From Argyresthia goedartella (lineage: Eukaryota; Arthropoda; Insecta; Lepidoptera; Argyresthiidae), in contig OX463829.1 of NCBI GenBank assembly GCA_949825045.1, positions 19,748,715 through 19,812,714 of the forward strand: a stretch of DNA of 64,000 bases, read 5' to 3'. The notes beneath the pieces are model-generated. The model was not told where the DNA came from, made no database searches, and saw only the letters and a list, made by a program, of their open reading frames with translations. Made by a program: the position numbers and the translations under genes. Positions 42,936 to 53,505 of this stretch are shown here, piece by piece (position 1 is the first letter of the stretch; every line of letters starts with the position of its first letter).

Positions 42936-43608
42936 ATCCCATCAATAGTCATAATTTCTGATACATGTGTACATTACAAATAAAACAAGGCAAACAAAGG
43001 CCGAAAAAAATGTTATCGCTACGGACTTACACTTCGACACACAGACGTTTACAAATTTACAACTCGGTTGTCCTAAAAGTTAATTGTCTCTGAGACTGTG
43101 ACAAAAAGATGACAATTCACGACACTTTCGTCCACAGCAGTGTCCACGTGTGTCTGGAATGGTACCAACCGAGTTACTGCGCGTTTCTGATGCGCAGTGG
43201 ATCGACTCTAGACAAGTCTTGGCTACACACTCTCCTTAGACAAAGGCTACCCAATCAATTTCAAATACACACTCTTCAGATCCTAATAGGTGGGCATACG
43301 AGGTTTCACACATATATCTCAATATTTCATGATTGTAAAAAACACTCTGAGTTGTAGACAGAGAGGCATGTATACAGATTAGCAGTACATCGAAAAGAGA
43401 CGGCCTCGAACGTTTTGTAAGCTGATAAGTGGAGTCGGGCGGGCCGGTGCGAGGGGACTGTGTTCTCGCGCGAGTTCATACGAATGCAATGAAATGAATT
43501 ACAGCATTCAATGGTACATATATGTTGAGTCCTTTCTTTACTGTCAGCGTGTGAACCTGTGATGTGCTGTGTTTTCTATTTTTTAATGGAATTCAACTTA
43601 ATTAATTT
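42936..43608. other. No gene recognised
   Basis: The 82-codon ORF at 43109-43357 has no recognisable features. A short GC-rich patch at 43432-43480 (GGGCGGGCCGGTGCGAGGGG) is unexplained. Confidence 0.3.
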
Positions 43609-43679
43609 ATGGGAGAGGCCTCTGCCCAGCAGTGAGACACAGATTTGGCTACAAATATATATTCCTATATATAAATATA

Positions 43680-43714
<35 letters not shown>
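43609..43714 (+). repeat. LINE tail followed by a (TA)n microsatellite
   Basis: ATGGGAGAGGCCTCTGCCCA-GCAGTGAGACACAG is the same tail motif as at 592. It is followed by TATATAAATATAG and then an uninterrupted TA run of about 16 repeats (43680-43713). Microsatellite tails are common at the 3' ends of such LINEs. Confidence 0.6.
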
Positions 43715-43715
<1 letters not shown>

Positions 43716-44211
43716 GGAGTCATTAATAGGTTCATTTTGATATTTCTTGTGACAAAAAACTAAGCAGACAGTGTTAATTTTTATGTTTCTTGTGATTTGA
43801 CTTTTTGTTTTGATTAAGTAAATGCAAAGAAGCTATTAATTATACTACAAAAATAAGAATAACTACATAAGTATTTCTAATGTTTACTCTTCTATCTATA
43901 TATACTTAGGCCATAGGAAAAGATCACAAGTTGCAGGAAAACGAGAAAAATTCGTAACAGTTACACGAGTCAAGGTTGCACCGACCTAATTTAATACGAT
44001 AAAGAAACCACGAAAAATAAATCTCGTAGACTGTTACCGCCTAATACCCATATTATCCCTATTGATTTAAGGATTTATCCCCGAAGTACGACAACATGCG
44101 CTCCAATAAGATTCAAAGCTCCAAGCGACTAACACGAACCAAGACAAAAAACTAAGAGCATAGAGTTTTGGTTAACAGGAAAGCAGGAAGAATTTTCCAA
44201 CTTATTTTTAC
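43715..44211. other. No gene; would be intron if the exon at 44212 is real
   Basis: AT-rich and without repeats I recognise. If the exon proposed next is correct, this is the start of its first intron on the minus strand. Confidence 0.3.
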
Positions 44212-44640
44212 CTATACTTCCATGAAGATGCAATCCATCAACCAATCCTTCGGCTCTCCTCCAGCACACACACACATTCACAGAGCACACCCACACTAAC
44301 ACACCACACTACCGCCGCAGCGCTCCTCATGCGAAGGGAAAATCTTCACACACGACACAGATAAACATGTCAACCAAATTTCACTATTTTCACCACAAAA
44401 TCACCGTTTGCACCAATCATAATACAAAGACCACAAATGCACTCAGAAACAATGGTTAATACCGCGATTTCACCCGCGTTTTAGTCACGAAGACGTCAGT
44501 TTCGACAAAAATACGCGTAGGTATTGTAAGGTCGATTGGGCAACTGTTCTCCCCGCCCTATACCAAACACGAATGGCGTCGCCATGTTGGATTTTACATC
44601 GGAGTGCGCTAGTGGCGCCTCTAGCGAACGATGCCTACAC
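44212..44640 (-). promoter_or_regulatory. Candidate host-gene promoter and 5' UTR exon
   Basis: On the minus strand, a GC-richer block with CGTCGCCATGTT-like and TGACGTCTTCGTGAC (CRE half) words is followed by GT-rich sequence typical of insect 5' UTRs (GTGTGTGTGTGCTGGAGGAG). It ends in ATGGAAGTATAG|GTAAAAATAAG, a reasonable splice donor at 44212/44211. It is not part of any repeat I see. No long ORF lies in it, so it would be mostly untranslated. This is inference. Confidence 0.3.
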
Positions 44641-45400
44641 CGCGATGTCTGCTAGCGACCTACGTGTCTAACTGTGAATGACCCACTGAGCGTCGGACTG
44701 TGCATCGGAAACGAAACTTTTGTGACCGCTAGATAGGTAATCAAATCGTAGGAAATTTTCCTTTTGACGGAGATTTCTTTTTGAATGAATTGAGTAATTT
44801 CAGAATGTTAAAATTCATTTTGATCTTGTCGTTAATAGAGTTCAAATCATGATGAAATCGGATTGTTCACGTAGTTATTTGTAATGAGCAGTTCGTTTTG
44901 ATGTTTTAGTAAGCCGACAGAGAGCGTTGCTATCAGAAATCATTACACATATCGGTATAATTAAAATATATTTTCAGTTAGTAGGTTAAAGATACCTACA
45001 CATTATTACCTAATTCATTATTATCATACTCAACGATGGCGTAGTTTGCGATACTTGTGAACAATACTGTCAATTTAATTCCTGAATTTATTTGAATATT
45101 ATCATATTGTGGAGTGGAACTCCAGTATAAAAAATAATTTCTATGCTCCAAGAAGCAGGAAACAAGTAAAAACGAAGAATTATTGTGATACCAGATGGGG
45201 CAAAATGTTGACTTATTGAGGACCTTTTTTACTCTACAGAAATTGGTGAACTGACCAACTGTTTTCAAGAAACAATACGATTAGGTATTTTTTGTTAATG
45301 ACCGTAGTCTAGCTCTCTGGGCAAAACGTTACCTTCGGCACAATTTTCATAATCAGCCTTATTTTTTTAACTTTAATATTTTGCATTTCTTCAAATTTTC
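44641..45400. other. No gene recognised
   Basis: AT-rich to the right of ~44750. The minus ORF at 44996-45268 (90 codons) has no recognisable features. Confidence 0.3.
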
Positions 45401-45800
45401 CTTGCGCGCCGCGGTCAAAGATTCATCCAGGTAGCAGAAAGTACTACCGGTCAGTTGCGCGCCGATTACCCCTTGTCCTGGGACAGTTGCGCGCCGATTA
45501 TCCCAGAACAGTTGCGCGCCGACTACCCCTTGTCCTAGGACAGTTGCGCGCCGACTACCCCTTGTCCTAGGACAGTTGCGCGCCGGGGTACCCCTTGTCC
45601 TAGGACAGTTGCGCGCCGGCTACCCCTTGTCCTAGGACAGTTGCGCGCAGGGGTACCCCTTGTCCTAGTACAGTTGCGCGCCGGCTACCCCTTGTCCTAG
45701 GACAGTTGGGCGCCGGTTACCAATTGTCCTAGGAAATTGCGCACCGATTACCCCTTGTCCTAGGACAGTTGCGCGCCTCGGTCAAAATTCCTGCAAGGTA
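45401..45800. repeat. Minisatellite, ~32-bp unit, 11 cores
   Basis: The unit is CAGTTGCGCGCCGACTACCC-CTTGTCCTAGGA, 31-33 bp, with 11 cores between 45451 and 45779. Variants swap GACTACC, GGGGTACC, GGCTACC and GATTACC. Each unit combines two palindromes, GCGCGC and TGTCCTAGGACA. The array is bracketed by two copies of a flank word: GCGCGCCGCGGTCAAAGATTC-ATCCAGGTAG on the left (45404) and GCGCGCCTCGGTCAAAATTC-CTGCAAGGTAG on the right (45770). Confidence 0.9.
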
Positions 45801-46634
45801 GTGGAAAATATTGATATAATATACCAGAGAGTGACCACAACTAATTAGGTTTTGTGAAACTATATAGGGTTGCCTTGCTGCGTTTCGGCTCCAGGTTGTA
45901 TTATAAAGTTGTGTACCTACTAACTTTAGTATTCGGACAGAAAGTGACCTTTCAGCAACTTATTCGGTTCTGTGAAACTACATAATAAACTTGATGCACT
46001 GAACAAACTCTACCACAAGGGTCTGAAACTGACCGCGGCGCGCGAGTGACTACTTAACATTGCGCGAAAGTATCCCGATGCCGACCAGGCCATTTTGTTT
46101 TTACTATGCCAGGGCGCAATAATCATGCAGTAATTAACCCCTCCACGATCCATGGCATTAGGTTCAAAATCGCGATGCCTCAAAATGGGGTTGGGTTGGT
46201 GGGAGGTTAAGATCCCGGAATGTGACCGCGGCGCGCAAGTGAATAATACCCGTGACCTACACCTGCGTCCAGTGACAAATCCGATTACAAGCGATTAATA
46301 TTGATCTATTCGGTAACATGCGTGAATTTTTTTTACCTTCATGGGTAATATTAGTAATATACTATTAGTTATTCTGTGGTAATCTAAAGTTATTCCACAT
46401 TGCCTAACTAATACGTCGAATATCAATAAGTTGCGCAGCAGAGAACGCACTCTCGACCCAAATGCCCACTCAACTGAACATAATTCCCTGACTTTAGTGC
46501 CCAGTAAGTAATAAAATCCGCTTCAAGCTTCCTCAGATCAATGATCGCTCAAAGCGAGCACAATTTGACCTTCTTATCTTATATCTTAAAATAAATCTTT
46601 GAAACTGAAAACGTTGACGTTAAGATATTTTTTT
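45801..46634. other. No gene; inverted minisatellite-flank words at 46030 and 46222
   Basis: TGACCGCGGCGCGC occurs at about 46030 and 46222, the reverse complement of the GCGCGCCGCGGTCA flank of the minisatellite. The minisatellite and these words may belong to one larger inverted-repeat element (~45.4-46.25 kb). No coding region. Confidence 0.35.
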
Positions 46635-47349
46635 GAGTCCAAACACACTGTGCCGAAATTACGCGACCGATGTTCGGCGTCATTGGGCTTGCGCCTGCTA
46701 TGTGCTATTTCGATTACCAGCAACACACTTGCCGAAACTACGTCACTTTTTGGCGTACAACCGAGCTTCAGTCGGTCAACGCATTTCTATATAATTCTGT
46801 CATTTGAGTCGCGTAATTTCTGCGCCTATGGTGTGTCTATGTCACCGTAAGATAGTCAAAACCGTTAGTTGATAAACTAACGCGTAAGTTGATCTCCTAT
46901 CGACAGATAGTAAACCAGACTACCACCTAAGCTACCGCAGTGTTTGCCCTGGTATTTCGTTTGCAATTCAAGATTAAACCAGTTTACTATTTAACGGTTT
47001 TAACCGTTAGTTTATCAACTAACGCGTTATATAGTAAGCAGTACGCTACAGTTTACTATCTGTCAATAGTTAAAACCAACTAACGAGAAAAAAAACGTTA
47101 GCTTATCAACTAACGGTTTTGACAATATTTCGGTGACATCTATACATTGCCGTCGGAACGTAGATCAGCAGCGGAAATTCGGTCACGTAATTTTGGCTTA
47201 CCTTCGATTTTTGAATTGAGTATTTTACTAATCAAATACTTAAGTATCGTTCTGTCTCTGCAGATGTCACACAAAAGAACGGGACGTAACGATAAGAATT
47301 TACTTAGTGAATTTCTCAATTCAGAAAGCGGCGCATAGTGTGTTTAGAC
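46635..47349. mobile_element. Composite foldback region hosting MITE M1 copy 2
   Basis: The outer ends GAGTCCAAACACACTGTGCC and GGCGCATAGTGTGTTTAGAC-TC are imperfect inverted repeats. An inner inverted pair (ACGCGACCGATG near 46660 and GAGTCGCGTAATTTC near 46806) suggests nested foldbacks. MITE M1 copy 2 lies inside at 46840-47138. Boundaries are uncertain. Confidence 0.4.
46840..47138. mobile_element. MITE family M1, copy 2 (TSD TCTA)
   Basis: Ends TGTCACCGTAAGATAGTCAA and the complement of GACAATATTTCGGTGACA, flanked by TCTA on both sides (46836-46839 and 47139-47142). The interior shares ACCAGTTTACTATTTAACGG-like and GCGTTA/TAACGC words with copy 1, and carries the ACCTAAGCTACCGCAG word in the opposite orientation. 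Confidence 0.8.
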
Positions 47350-47656
47350 TCTTACGCAGTACATAGCTCGATTCTCTTTCTCTGATATCGATCCGGATCG
47401 CTATCAAATTGTTATTTTGAAGGATATTCGCCTACTTCAAAGCATATTTTGATTGTAATTGCGACTGTTTTTAAAGGATTTCAGTGAAGTAAATAAATCG
47501 TGTAATATATGATTCTAATTTCACAGCCATATTTTAATTTCACATCAATAAAATAATCTTGTTAATTTTGCTTCTGAAAATAATTTGCTACCACAACAAT
47601 AGGACCTATTCTACAGATGTCTGACTGACGAAATAAACTTAAAATGCAACAGCATT
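47350..47656. other. No gene recognised
   Basis: AT-rich, nothing recognised. Confidence 0.3.
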
Positions 47657-48273
47657 TGTGAGTGGTTACGCGAAAAGGGACCTGCAGGAAAAAAAAATAT
47701 TTCGAGAAAATCGAGTTCAAAGTTTGGAGTCGTGAACAGACTTGTTTTATGGTTTTTTGAATGACGCGGAGTTTCTCGTGTCCTTGCAGGGGGGTTACCA
47801 CAACGCCTTATGGCGATTCAGATTAGGAACCTAATTTTATCCGCAAAATTACAGAGACCGTCTTAAAACAAGTCTTGGTATTAAATAAATAAAGCCCATT
47901 ATGGCGAATTGGAATGGAAATGGTTGCCATGGTGATGTTCTTGTTTTGAACCTAATTTGTATCGGAAAAATATTGTGGTAACCCCCAGGTCTGTTTTTAT
48001 GTCAGTAAGCCTCTTTGGCAGTAAACAACAACACGTGCATTGCAATATTACAAAATGTAATAGTATCAGTGAAGAGTGTCAATTTTAAACTGAAGTGTTG
48101 CGGTTATTCAGAACAACGACTAGTGACATTATAAAATTAATAAAAAAAAACTATACCACTTAAAAAGATCTGTTGGGACCAATTAAAGATGAAAGTCCAT
48201 GGAATCAAAATCACTAAAAAACCGAAAAAGCGTTTCCAATCCCTACAGGTCCCTTTTCGCGTAACCACTCACA
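47657..48273. mobile_element. Non-autonomous DNA element with ~32-bp inverted ends
   Basis: The left end TGTGAGTGGTTACGCGAAAA-GGGACCTGCAGG and the right end CCTACAGGTCCCTTTTCGCG-TAACCACTCACA are inverted repeats with one difference. The interior is ~550 bp with no transposase. No target duplication is certain, so I do not assign a superfamily. Confidence 0.7.
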
Positions 48274-48750
48274 TTTTTATTTTCAAACTGGCTTATTGAC
48301 CGAGCGAGCGCCCATATGGCGCCACAGATTACTCACTAGTTGCTTCGTATGGCGCGACGAAGCGTCTCCGTTTCAGCTCCGGCAAAAGTTTCCGGCTCCC
48401 CGGTGGCTCTCCTCTACATGTGGCATTTCTCAACCTTGTGAAATTTTGTGAGCGGTTCGATAAGAGTTTTTTTTTTTCAAAATGGCGGAGTGCAGCTACT
48501 TTTATCTCCATAATTCATTCATTATTTAATTATTGCACACAAATCATATAAAGAAAAAATCAAACAAGAACAACAAGAATTGACAAGAATGACAAGAAAC
48601 TTGTGTTTGTGTCGTATTGAAAGAAAATGCCGTCGGGTTTTTTATTTGTATAATAATTCCATCTGTTCTTTCGATAAACTTCAAGGGGCATTAATGACAA
48701 AATAAACGCAAATTTCCTATGCCGTTCGCGACGTCTACAGCCACTTTTCT
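48274..48750. other. No gene recognised
   Basis: Contains CGTATGGCGCGACGAAGCG-type GC-richer sequence at 48300-48420, with an overlapping minus ORF (48329-48511) that I cannot assign. Confidence 0.3.
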
Positions 48751-48804
48751 TTAATTACTTTTACTTGGTACTTACTTCTGCAAGTACCAAGTAAAAATAA
48801 TTAA
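48751..48804. repeat. 23-bp hairpin next to a GGGTTCCGTACC repeat
   Basis: TTAATTACTTTTACTTGGTA-CTT (48751-48773) and AAGTACCAAGTAAAAATAAT-TAA (48782-48804) pair with one mismatch around the 8-nt loop ACTTCTGC. Confidence 0.8.
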
Positions 48805-48826
48805 ATAAATCGGCTTCTGATTATAT

Positions 48827-48930
48827 TAGGGTTCCGTACCTCAAAAGGTAAAAAATATTGTATTATACCTATAAGATCACTCGCGTGACTGTCCGTCCGT
48901 CTGTCACAGGAACTATAAGAGATAGAGTAG
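48827..48930 (-). repeat. GGGTTCCGTACC-family fragment
   Basis: AGGGTTCCGTACCTCAAAAG, then CACTCGCGTGACTGTCCGTC-CGTCTGTCA. This subtype matches the most widespread lepidopteran form of the repeat (from memory). It breaks off after the GTCCGTCC block. Confidence 0.6.
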
Positions 48931-49037
48931 AGATAGAATACTTATCCTGATAACCTCAACATACTTACTTCAAGTCTAATATGAAAAAAATATTGCCTAC
49001 AAAAAAGTGGAGGGGGTAAAATGACAAAACAAAAAAA

Positions 49038-49432
49038 CCGCTCAAGTGCGAGTCTAAATCGCACACGAAGGGTTCCGTACCACCGTTCAATGGAAGCGAT
49101 GGTGTGGAGTGAATAGTTTGGATTTTACACAGCAAAATATTGTTTACAAAGTTATTGGTGCGGTTACTTTCACACTCCATGTACGTAACCAGGTGCATCC
49201 ATAAGTTTGTATGTGGTATTGTTGTATGGGAGCCCCTTAAATATTTATTTTATCCTGTTTTTTAGTATTTGTTGTTATAGAAGCAACAGAAATACATAAT
49301 CTGTGAAAATTTCAACTCTCTAGCTAGCTAGGTTCTTGAGATACAGCCTGGTGACAGACGGACGGACGGACGGACGGACAGCGAAGTCTTAGTAATAGGG
49401 TCCCGTTTGGAACCCTTCGGGTACGGAACCCT
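49038..49432 (+). repeat. GGGTTCCGTACC-family repeat, full copy
   Basis: Starts CCGCTCAAGTGCGAGTCTAA and ends CCCTTCGGGTACGGAACCCT, with the GACGGACGGACGGACGGACA block near 49357. It is nearly the reverse complement of 12447-12840 over ~395 bp. Confidence 0.75.
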
Positions 49433-49574
49433 AAACAAACACCTTAATAAGTCATGTAGGGTATCGTTGAAAAGGACTCTTTATAAACTGTTTTGTTTAA
49501 TTATTATTTTAGTTTTAATAACTTCAGAAGTTATTATGAAAAAAGTGCAAAATCGACCATCCCTTCCCCATGCG

Positions 49575-50549
49575 GGAGGAGTCGCATGATGCTCTAGGAG
49601 TATTTTGCGATTTGTCTAAGGCTTTTGATTGCGTTGACCATGGGACATTGATCAGGAAGTTACATCACTATGGAATTAGGGATAACTCTTTAGATCTTCT
49701 CTCTTCTTATCTAAATGACAGGATACAGAGAGCTGACATTAATGGAAAACGATCTCCAGGGTCTGTAGTTACTATGGGTGTACCGCAGGGTTCCATACTC
49801 GGGTCATTCCTGTTTTTGGTTTATATTAATGACCTGCCACATCTTGTCAGAGATAATCATGACATTGTACTATTTGCAGATGACACTTCACTTTTGTTTA
49901 AAATGAAACGACGGAATTTGAACTTTGACGATGTGAATAATGCAATCTCAAAGGTAGTCAATTGGTTTAGTGCCAATAATGTTTTACTCAACAATAACAA
50001 AACTAAATGTATTCGGTTTATACTCCCCAATGTTAAACAAGCCTCGGCTAATGATAATGTTAAAGGTGAAAATTTAGAAATTGTAGATAGCACGGTATTC
50101 CTAGGAATTAACTTAGATAATAATCTTCAGTGGGGCCCACACATACATAGATAAGCTATCGAAAAAACTCAGTTCCGCAGTTTATGCAGTCAAAAAAATC
50201 CGTCTTTTTACGGACATGGCAACAGCTAGACTAGTTTACTTCAGCTACTTCCATAGCATTATGTCTTACGGCATACTGCTGTGGGGGAACGCTGCAGACA
50301 TTAACATAATATTTGTGCTGCAAAAGAGGGCTGTTCGTGCAATCTACAATGTGGGTCCCAGAGAGTCACAGCGTTGTAAATTTAAGGAAATTAACATTAT
50401 GACAGTGCCATGTCAATATATTTATGAAAACCTAATGTACGTCCACAAAAATATTGATAAATTTCTTTAAAATAGCAACAGGCACAATGTCAACACTAGA
50501 AATAGGAATACACTAGCTATACCTACTACTAGGCTCCATAAGGTTAATG
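49575..50549 (+). pseudogene. Jockey-like LINE RT, upstream part (split by BEL element B)
   Basis: The 5'-truncated RT starts inside motif A (GVFCDLSKAFDCVDHGTLI), then MGVPQGSILGSFLFLVYIND and LFADDTSLLFK. A 4-bp duplication near 50145 (CACATACATAGATAAG) shifts the frame. The protein resumes at 50216 with TARLVYFSYFHSIMSYGILL to YVHKNIDKFL, where a TAA (50468-50470) intervenes before HNVNTRNRNTL. The C-terminus continues after the BEL insertion at 55558. Closest relatives in the window are at 10725 and 57140. Confidence 0.85.
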
Positions 50550-50553
50550 TATC

Positions 50554-51074
50554 TGTTCGATTCAGAATCGATACTCGATCTATGGTTCCGGAACGGCCAT
50601 TTTGAATTTGACGGAGCTGTCAACCGAGCAGTTTTTGACATCTGACAGACGAAAAGCCCTCGCGATGGAACGCGTATTGGTATAGGGCATTGAAATTAAA
50701 TCGTACGCCATCTGGAATTGTATTCGGGCTCCCCTCAGGATTGTCTTATAGCTGAGTGTATTGTGGTTCTCCGAACCAGATAAAGTTCGTATTTACGTAA
50801 CACAACCTGTGTTGGAAACTGTGCGCGTCGAAGCTGGCCTGCCAGCCATACCTGGTTGGCTGAAGAACCTGTCTACCAAGAAGAGCCTAGGGTGCACCCA
50901 GGCCTTGCAGAGAGACAGGAGTTTGACGGGAACGAAGCACAGACCAGGTCAGATAGAATCTATTTACTTTAGCTCGGTGAATCGCCGACGTTCTTGCTTC
51001 TTGGCATCTGATCGCTACGCTACCTCGTAGCTATGGGCCCCTGCGAGGTCATCGGGTGCCGAGAGGCCTGAACA
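50554..51074 (+). repeat. 5' LTR of BEL element B
   Basis: 521 bp, starts TGTTCGATTCAG and ends GCCTGAACA. I see no difference from the 3' LTR, which implies a very recent insertion. Confidence 0.95.
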
Positions 51075-51077
51075 TTT

Positions 51078-51095
51078 TGGTAGCAAGAGCGTGGT
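51078..51095 (+). promoter_or_regulatory. Primer-binding site of element B
   Basis: TGGTAGCAAGAGCGTGGT begins three bases after the LTR, as in element A. Confidence 0.6.
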
Positions 51096-51656
51096 TTCCT
51101 GAGATTTGCAGCCGTCAAGGGCTCCAGGAACCCACGATTTGGGACTATCAATCTGTAGGTATAGGCGGTTATTAGCTAACTTGGTTTTGTTCCTGTATCC
51201 ACATAGATTGGTAGTGTTGTAAGCTATAAGTCTATTGCTGGTAGTAGACAGACAGATATAACAGTTTTCCCTAAATGACCAGTTGTACTGAGATGTGACT
51301 CAGAATAGTAATTACATTACAGGTACATTGTAGGTGAATTGAAATTTGGATTGAAGTACCAGTTACCAGTTAGTCAATCTATTAGTGGTCTAGTAATGCT
51401 AATGAATGTTTGGACATTGTTTTCAGTTTATAGCAATTTATAACTTGAACTAATATTGACTATCTGTGTGTGTTATATGATATAGGGAAACTAAATTGTT
51501 GTTTACAGAATTTGTGTAGATATAAACTCGGTTTCTATTGTTTGGGGAAATCAGCATTGTTTAAGTTATAGATTAGGGTTCCCTCGTTTGGGTTGTAGAC
51601 TGGAGGGTCCAATATAATTGAGTTATTGCAAATTGTGAGTAAGTATCGTTCCGATC

Positions 51657-53480
51657 ATGTCGTTGTCTGAAATACAGAAGGGTGTTTCTAAGGAGCTCAG
51701 ATGGTTTTCCTCCGCACACGGTCTGATAGACCGTTTAGATAGGCATGATGTGGTATTGGAGCGGTCTATGGACGTTAAGGAACGCTACAACAGGGTGCTC
51801 GAATTGTCCGCGCAGGCGGAAGCAGTTGATGGTTGCGCACCTGACAGGCTGTCACGGTTGCTAGGGGATGTCGACCAGTGTATGGACATGGCAGCTGCTA
51901 TCACGCAGAAGGCTGCGGACATACGTAGGCAGCGCGAGTCCAGCCGTGGTGGTGACATTGAAGCACCTCTGCCGCATCAGGGATCGGGGACCAGGTTACC
52001 CGTTATAACTATGCCTACCTTTGACGGAGTGTCCGGTGAATGGATGAGCTTCATCAATCTGTTCGACAGTTTGGTGCACATGCGATCGGACATTACCAAG
52101 TCTGTCAAAATGGCTCAGCTGGTGGCAGCATTGAGGGGTGAGCCCAGGGAGCTGGTCGCTCATTTGACAGTTACGGAGGGTAACTATGAAACGGCCAGGC
52201 AATTGCTGGTCAGACGTTACCACAACAAACGGAGGTTGGCCGATGCCCAACTGAACCGTTTGTTTAGCATCCCGGTTGTGAACAAGGTCGGGGCCATACA
52301 GACGGAGGTTTTGAACCCGTTGTTGTCCGTCACCAAGGCCCTAGAGAATCTTGGACTTCCGGTTGGTGAATGGTCCTACCTACTGCTGTACATTGTACTT
52401 TCCCGCCTACCCGCTGACGTGCAGACTCGTTTCGAACAGTCTCACGGGAGGTCGGCCGAGGACCTGCCCGCCTTCTCCGACTTGGTCGGATTTTTGGAAG
52501 AGGAGGCTCGACGGGCAGAGAATTTGGGGTTGACGGCCACCCATCCTTCGGAGCCACAGAGAGCTGCCGGGAGCGCTGTGAGTAGGGGCCCTCCGACGAG
52601 GAAGGACCGCACCAACCGGCAGTCGTATGGGACTGTGAGTGCATTGACCCCACATAGTGAGACCTGCCCATGTTGTAGGCAGATTGGCCATGCTGTGGCC
52701 GATTGCAATAAGTTCGGGGAACTTAGGGTTGAGGGACGGCGCCGGATGGCCAAGCAGCGGAGCTGGTGTTTCCTGTGCCTCGGGCCACACATGGCTAGGG
52801 ACTGCACGCGCACAAAATTGTGCGGATATTGTGGTGGGGCCCACAACAATTTGTTGTGCATGAACCGGTCCGGCCAACAGCCACCACAGGGCCGTACCCA
52901 GGGTGACACGGCATGGGGCCCTGAGAATTCGTTTGCGACTCGGAGCGCAACTCAGGGGCCAATGTCCCCACGTGCACAGGGCGGTACTAGGGTGCAGGGC
53001 CGCACTCAGGATCATTACATGGGGGGCCCTGAGTTTTCGGTTGCGACTCAGCATCCGACTCAGCGGGCAATGGGGCCACAAGCACGCAGCCACCCAGGGG
53101 TGCAGGGCCGCACTCAGGGTCATCACATGGGGGGCCCTGAGTTTTCGGTTGCGACTCAGCATCCGACTCAGCGGGACATTGGGTATGTTGAGCAGACCGT
53201 AACGGGCGGGTGGCATGGGACACCTTCGAGCTATGCGGATGCGGCTCGGACGCCGCCTCAGTTGTCGCCCCGCTCGTCGCCTCGTCCTCGTCGGTCGCAT
53301 GTGATGTCCCCCCCGCTCATGGAGCGGCCACGGTTGAATTCACGCCCACAACCCTTCGGGGGGCGTCGTAGGGTGGCAATGGAACCGGCGCGTGGGCCAT
53401 TTGTACAGTGGGACCCGCTGGCGTATAGCTGCCTACCTGATCGGTTACAGGCAGAGTGGGGCCCCGGGGGCCCTCGCTAG
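51657..53480 (+). CDS. BEL/Pao Gag polyprotein (element B)
   Basis: An intact 607-codon Gag, colinear with that of element A. It has the DUF1759-like core (MPTFDGVSGEWMSFINLFDS) and three zinc knuckles (CPCCRQIGHAVADC; CFLCLGPHMARDC; CGYCGGAHNNLLC). The C-terminal repeat region has a different make-up. The GDTAWGPENSFATRSATQGP unit is present once (twice in A), and the HYMGGPEFSVATQHPTQR unit twice, 108 bp apart (52992 and 53100; once in A). It ends in TAG in frame with pol. The antisense ORF of 297 codons (52407-53300) is a shadow of biased codon use. Confidence 0.95.
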   Translation: MSLSEIQKGVSKELRWFSSAHGLIDRLDRHDVVLERSMDVKERYNRVLELSAQAEAVDGCAPDRLSRLLGDVDQCMDMAAAITQKAADIRRQRESSRGGDIEAPLPHQGSGTRLPVITMPTFDGVSGEWMSFINLFDSLVHMRSDITKSVKMAQLVAALRGEPRELVAHLTVTEGNYETARQLLVRRYHNKRRLADAQLNRLFSIPVVNKVGAIQTEVLNPLLSVTKALENLGLPVGEWSYLLLYIVLSRLPADVQTRFEQSHGRSAEDLPAFSDLVGFLEEEARRAENLGLTATHPSEPQRAAGSAVSRGPPTRKDRTNRQSYGTVSALTPHSETCPCCRQIGHAVADCNKFGELRVEGRRRMAKQRSWCFLCLGPHMARDCTRTKLCGYCGGAHNNLLCMNRSGQQPPQGRTQGDTAWGPENSFATRSATQGPMSPRAQGGTRVQGRTQDHYMGGPEFSVATQHPTQRAMGPQARSHPGVQGRTQGHHMGGPEFSVATQHPTQRDIGYVEQTVTGGWHGTPSSYADAARTPPQLSPRSSPRPRRSHVMSPPLMERPRLNSRPQPFGGRRRVAMEPARGPFVQWDPLAYSCLPDRLQAEWGPGGPR

Positions 53481-53505
53481 GAATTTGCGGCCCAACAATT
53501 TGTTG
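53478..53505 (+). promoter_or_regulatory. Gag/Pol junction: amber codon plus small hairpin (element B)
   Basis: TAG at 53478-53480, the same GAATTTGCGGCC spacer, then CAACA-ATT-TGTTG (53493-53505). The fifth stem pair is A-T where element A has C-G. The frame is open beyond the stop to 55004. Confidence 0.5.

Noticed and set aside
45451..45779. CRISPR-like array of 32-bp repeats
   Set aside because: The repeats are contiguous with no unique spacers, and the genome is insect. It is a minisatellite.
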